From NCBI GenBank assembly GCA_020725865.1, contig DYEC01000014.1, forward strand, positions 1 to 53,408: a stretch of 53,408 nt of DNA, read 5' to 3'. The notes under the pieces are model-generated. The model saw only the letters and a list, made by a program, of their open reading frames with translations, was not told where the DNA came from and did no database searches. Of the stretch, positions 51,543 through 53,408 are shown piece after piece (position 1 is the stretch's first letter; each line of letters starts with the position of its first letter). A program made the translations under genes and the position numbers. The stretch is from Anaerolinea sp. (GTDB lineage: Bacteria; Chloroflexota; Anaerolineae; Anaerolineales; Anaerolineaceae).

Positions 51543-51579
51543 AAACCGGCACAACCAGTCTGCGCCGGTTTGTTTTTTT
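51543..51579 (+). terminator. Leader terminator upstream of the surface protein
   Basis: An 8-bp perfect stem AAACCGGC/GCCGGTTT (51543-51550, 51564-51571) with a 13-nt loop and a G followed by seven T residues. It is in the leader of the gene, 117 nt before its ATG, and could attenuate it, or end a separate small RNA of about 250 nt. Confidence 0.8.
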
Positions 51580-51695
51580 ACCGGCGGCAGAACAAGCCTC
51601 AAGGCAGTTTCAACAGCGATCTTGGTAAAAATTTTCTCAATCGTAATCGTAATGATCTATTTTTGACCCAAACACACAGAAAGGAGTTTTGGATC

Positions 51696-53408
51696 ATGAA
51701 ACATAAGACCTTCAAAGTGTTCACCATCCTGATAGCACTGTTTCTCGCCGCTGCCCCGCTCACCGCGCTGGCGGATAACATCGTCAACAATCTTGACACC
51801 ACAGTTGACCCGGCTTTGGAAACAGCCACGATCACCGCTGGTGGTTCAGTAACGGTTGGATTCTACATTGTTGGAACAACTGGCGGAGGAGATGCCAGTG
51901 GCTGCAATGCCACAGGAAATCAGCCGGCTTACCTGACGATCACCCCGCCAGTCGGCGTCACCGTAAGTTGGACTGGATATCCCAACCCAATCGAGTTTGT
52001 GGGCTGCAATAACACAAAAAATGTGACGTTCTCATCCAGCGTGCCCGGTACATACACAATCAGTAATTTCAGCATGACCGGCGGCAAGGATGGCAGCCAG
52101 TGGAACTACGAAACAGCCAAGTTTACGCTGGTTGTCAACGCTGCCCCCCCCTCCGATACCACCCCGCCGGTAATCAGCTACACCATCTCGGGCACCCCCG
52201 GCAATAACGGCTGGTACACCAGCAACGTGTTCGTTGACTGGACTGTGACCGATCCAGAATCTGCCTTCACAATAACTGAAGGCTGTGTAGATACCAATAT
52301 TGACTATGACACCGCAGGTGTTACGCTCACCTGCAAAGCCAAGAGTACTGGCGGCACGAGCAGCGATTCTGTTACCATCAAGCGTGACGCCACCGCACCG
52401 TCCATCTCCGCCGCGGTCAGCCCGGCCCGCCCGGCAGGCGGCTGGTGGAACATCGCTTCCGGCGCTCCGACCGTGAGCTTCACCTGCAGTGATGCGCTCT
52501 CCGGTCTTGCAGGCGCATGCCCCGCGGCCTATACCTTCGGCGAAGGCGCCGATCAATCCTACAGCCAGACAATCTACGACAACGCCGGCAACAGCGCCAC
52601 CGCCGGTGTGAGCGACATTGACGTTGACCTCACCAAACCGTCCATCACAGCCAGCCGCTCACCGGATGCTAACGCCAACGGCTGGAACAACAGCGACGTG
52701 ACCGTTTCCTTCAGCGGCACGGATGCACATTCCGGAATTGCCTCCTGCACTTCGGCTGTGGTTTTGAGCAGCGAAGGCGCCGGCCAATCTGCTTCTGGCA
52801 CCTGCACCGACAAAGCCGGCAATGTCAGCGACCCCGCCACTATCAGCGGCATCAATATTGACAAGACCGCCCCAACCATCTCCGCCGCACTGGATAAATC
52901 TCCTGCGGCAACCGGCTGGTTCAACATCAGCACCGGTGCGCCGACCGTGAGCTTCACCTGCAGCGATGCGCTCTCCGGTCTTGCAGGCGCATGCCCCGCG
53001 GCCTATACCTTCGGCGAAGGCGCCGATCAATCCTACAGCCAGACGGTTTACGACAACGCCGGCAACAGCGCCACCGCCGGTGTGAGCGACATTGACGTTG
53101 ACCTCACCGCTCCGTCCATCTCCGCCGCAGTCAGCCCGGCCCGCCCGGCAGGCGGCTGGTGGAACATCGCCTCCGGTGCACCGACCGTGAGCTTCACCTG
53201 CAGTGATGATACCTCTGGTCTTGCAGGCAACTGCCCGGAGGACTATACCTTTGGCGAAGGTGCCGATCAATCCTACAACCAGACGGTTTACGACAACGCC
53301 GGCAACAGCGCCACCGCCGGTGTGAGCGACATTGACGTTGACCTCACCGCTCCGTCCATCTCCGCCGCAGTCAGCCCGGCCCGCCCGGCGAGCGGCTGGT
53401 GGAACATC
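51696..53408 (+). CDS. Secreted Ig-like repeat protein, 3' end outside window
   Basis: The open frame from ATG 51696 (AAGGAG at 51681-51686) runs 571 codons to the edge without stop. A signal peptide ends at ALA-DN (about residue 26). An N-terminal beta domain (about 27-150) with cysteines is followed by an AAPPSDTTPPVI linker and an Ig-like domain (about 155-230). Then come 80-residue repeats, each with SFTCSD, TFGEGADQSY, YDNAGNSATAG and a DLTAPS boundary. It is likely exported and displayed on the cell surface. It is probably much longer beyond the edge. Confidence 0.85.
   Translation, partial: MKHKTFKVFTILIALFLAAAPLTALADNIVNNLDTTVDPALETATITAGGSVTVGFYIVGTTGGGDASGCNATGNQPAYLTITPPVGVTVSWTGYPNPIEFVGCNNTKNVTFSSSVPGTYTISNFSMTGGKDGSQWNYETAKFTLVVNAAPPSDTTPPVISYTISGTPGNNGWYTSNVFVDWTVTDPESAFTITEGCVDTNIDYDTAGVTLTCKAKSTGGTSSDSVTIKRDATAPSISAAVSPARPAGGWWNIASGAPTVSFTCSDALSGLAGACPAAYTFGEGADQSYSQTIYDNAGNSATAGVSDIDVDLTKPSITASRSPDANANGWNNSDVTVSFSGTDAHSGIASCTSAVVLSSEGAGQSASGTCTDKAGNVSDPATISGINIDKTAPTISAALDKSPAATGWFNISTGAPTVSFTCSDALSGLAGACPAAYTFGEGADQSYSQTVYDNAGNSATAGVSDIDVDLTAPSISAAVSPARPAGGWWNIASGAPTVSFTCSDDTSGLAGNCPEDYTFGEGADQSYNQTVYDNAGNSATAGVSDIDVDLTAPSISAAVSPARPASGWWNI
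52401..53408 (+). repeat. Tandem 240-bp coding repeats of the surface protein
   Basis: Unit starts are at 52401, 52641 (divergent unit of 234 bp), 52875, 53115 and 53355 (cut by the edge). Units 1, 3 and 4 are close to identical over long stretches at DNA level, including silent positions, which points to recent duplication or gene conversion. Confidence 0.9.

Larger units (their letters stand above)
51116..51695 (+). promoter_or_regulatory. 580-nt intergenic region with structured leader of the surface protein
   Basis: This stretch has no gene. It holds a promoter (51296-51324), a long leader with stems at 51476-51529 and 51501-51517, and a terminator at 51543-51579. After the terminator comes a possible alternative partner ACCGGCGGCAG (51580-51590). 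The left 180 nt (51116-51295) show only AT-rich sequence of the copper gene's upstream region. Confidence 0.6.

Noticed and set aside
51331-51579. Known riboswitch class in the surface-protein leader
   Set aside because: A TCAGGCAAAACAGACA stretch (about 51399-51414) recalls the glycine riboswitch and a CGGCAA recalls the GEMM motif, but the rest of each consensus is missing.
52032-53270. Long minus-strand open frames over the surface-protein repeats
   Set aside because: They repeat in step with the plus-strand units and are GC-rich mirror frames of a gene with signal peptide and ribosome site.

Overview
The window looks like a chromosomal segment of a Chloroflexota bacterium, most probably class Anaerolineae. 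This is inferred from style, not from a search. The signs are Thr/Pro-linked lipoproteins with LysM, WD40 or LytR-CpsA-Psr domains, a paired M16 peptidase operon, a metallophosphoesterase/ParB-like pair, a small FtsK-like ATPase beside a short conserved-looking protein, and a repetitive Ig-like surface protein. Most genes are ordinary housekeeping and transport genes. I saw no insertion sequence, prophage, CRISPR array or rRNA.

Layout. 1-5.2 kb: partial tRNA-Leu(CAG), Kef-type antiporter with a PII-like gene and glycerate 2-kinase, then serC and a lone B3/B4-domain gene on the minus strand. 5.2-5.6 kb: a gene-free stretch with a striking inverted-repeat element. 5.6-11 kb: a plus-strand run with a membrane protein, two M16 peptidases, acpS, a metallophosphoesterase and a ParB-like protein, ending in a terminator. 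11-16.3 kb: a minus-strand FtsK-like ATPase and small protein, divergent from frr-uppS-cdsA-glpX, then a SIMPL lipoprotein. 16.3-20.5 kb: an FmdB / CstR-like regulator / OsmC operon with a palindromic operator, facing a PadR / membrane ferredoxin / CrtI-like oxidoreductase operon. 20.5-24.6 kb: thrC-thrB, a LysM lipoprotein, a NUDIX hydrolase and a sugar transferase.

24.6-29.6 kb: a SelW/Rdx-type selenoprotein whose Sec codon is an in-frame TGA followed by a hairpin like a bacterial SECIS element, translationally linked to trpS. Ordinary gene callers would miss it, and it is the best discovery here. It is followed by a TPR-like hypothetical, an MFS transporter with a SHOCT-like C-terminal module and a ZIP transporter. 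29.6-34 kb: a polar amino-acid ABC operon with a hairpin between the binding-protein gene and the permease, then azlC-azlD. 34-45.3 kb: lipoproteins, an N-formylglutamate amidohydrolase-like protein, sixA, an alpha/beta hydrolase, two beta-propeller proteins, DUF2905, a seven-domain diguanylate cyclase and rnz.

45.3-53.4 kb: tRNA-Arg(CCU), an acetyltransferase-like gene, an EamA transporter, a UPF0173 hydrolase, an LCP lipoprotein with a Thr/Pro tail, an HMA protein beside a SafE-cupredoxin fusion, and a secreted Ig-repeat protein running off the right edge. The last gene has a strong promoter and a 365-nt structured leader with an internal terminator and competing pairings, which looks like an attenuator or an unidentified riboswitch.

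The genes form many short operons and not one system. Recurrent promoter traits are near-consensus TTGACA/TAtAAT promoters, extended -10 boxes (TGnTAtAAT) and several genes whose -10 box lies 6-7 nt before the start codon, suggesting leaderless mRNAs.
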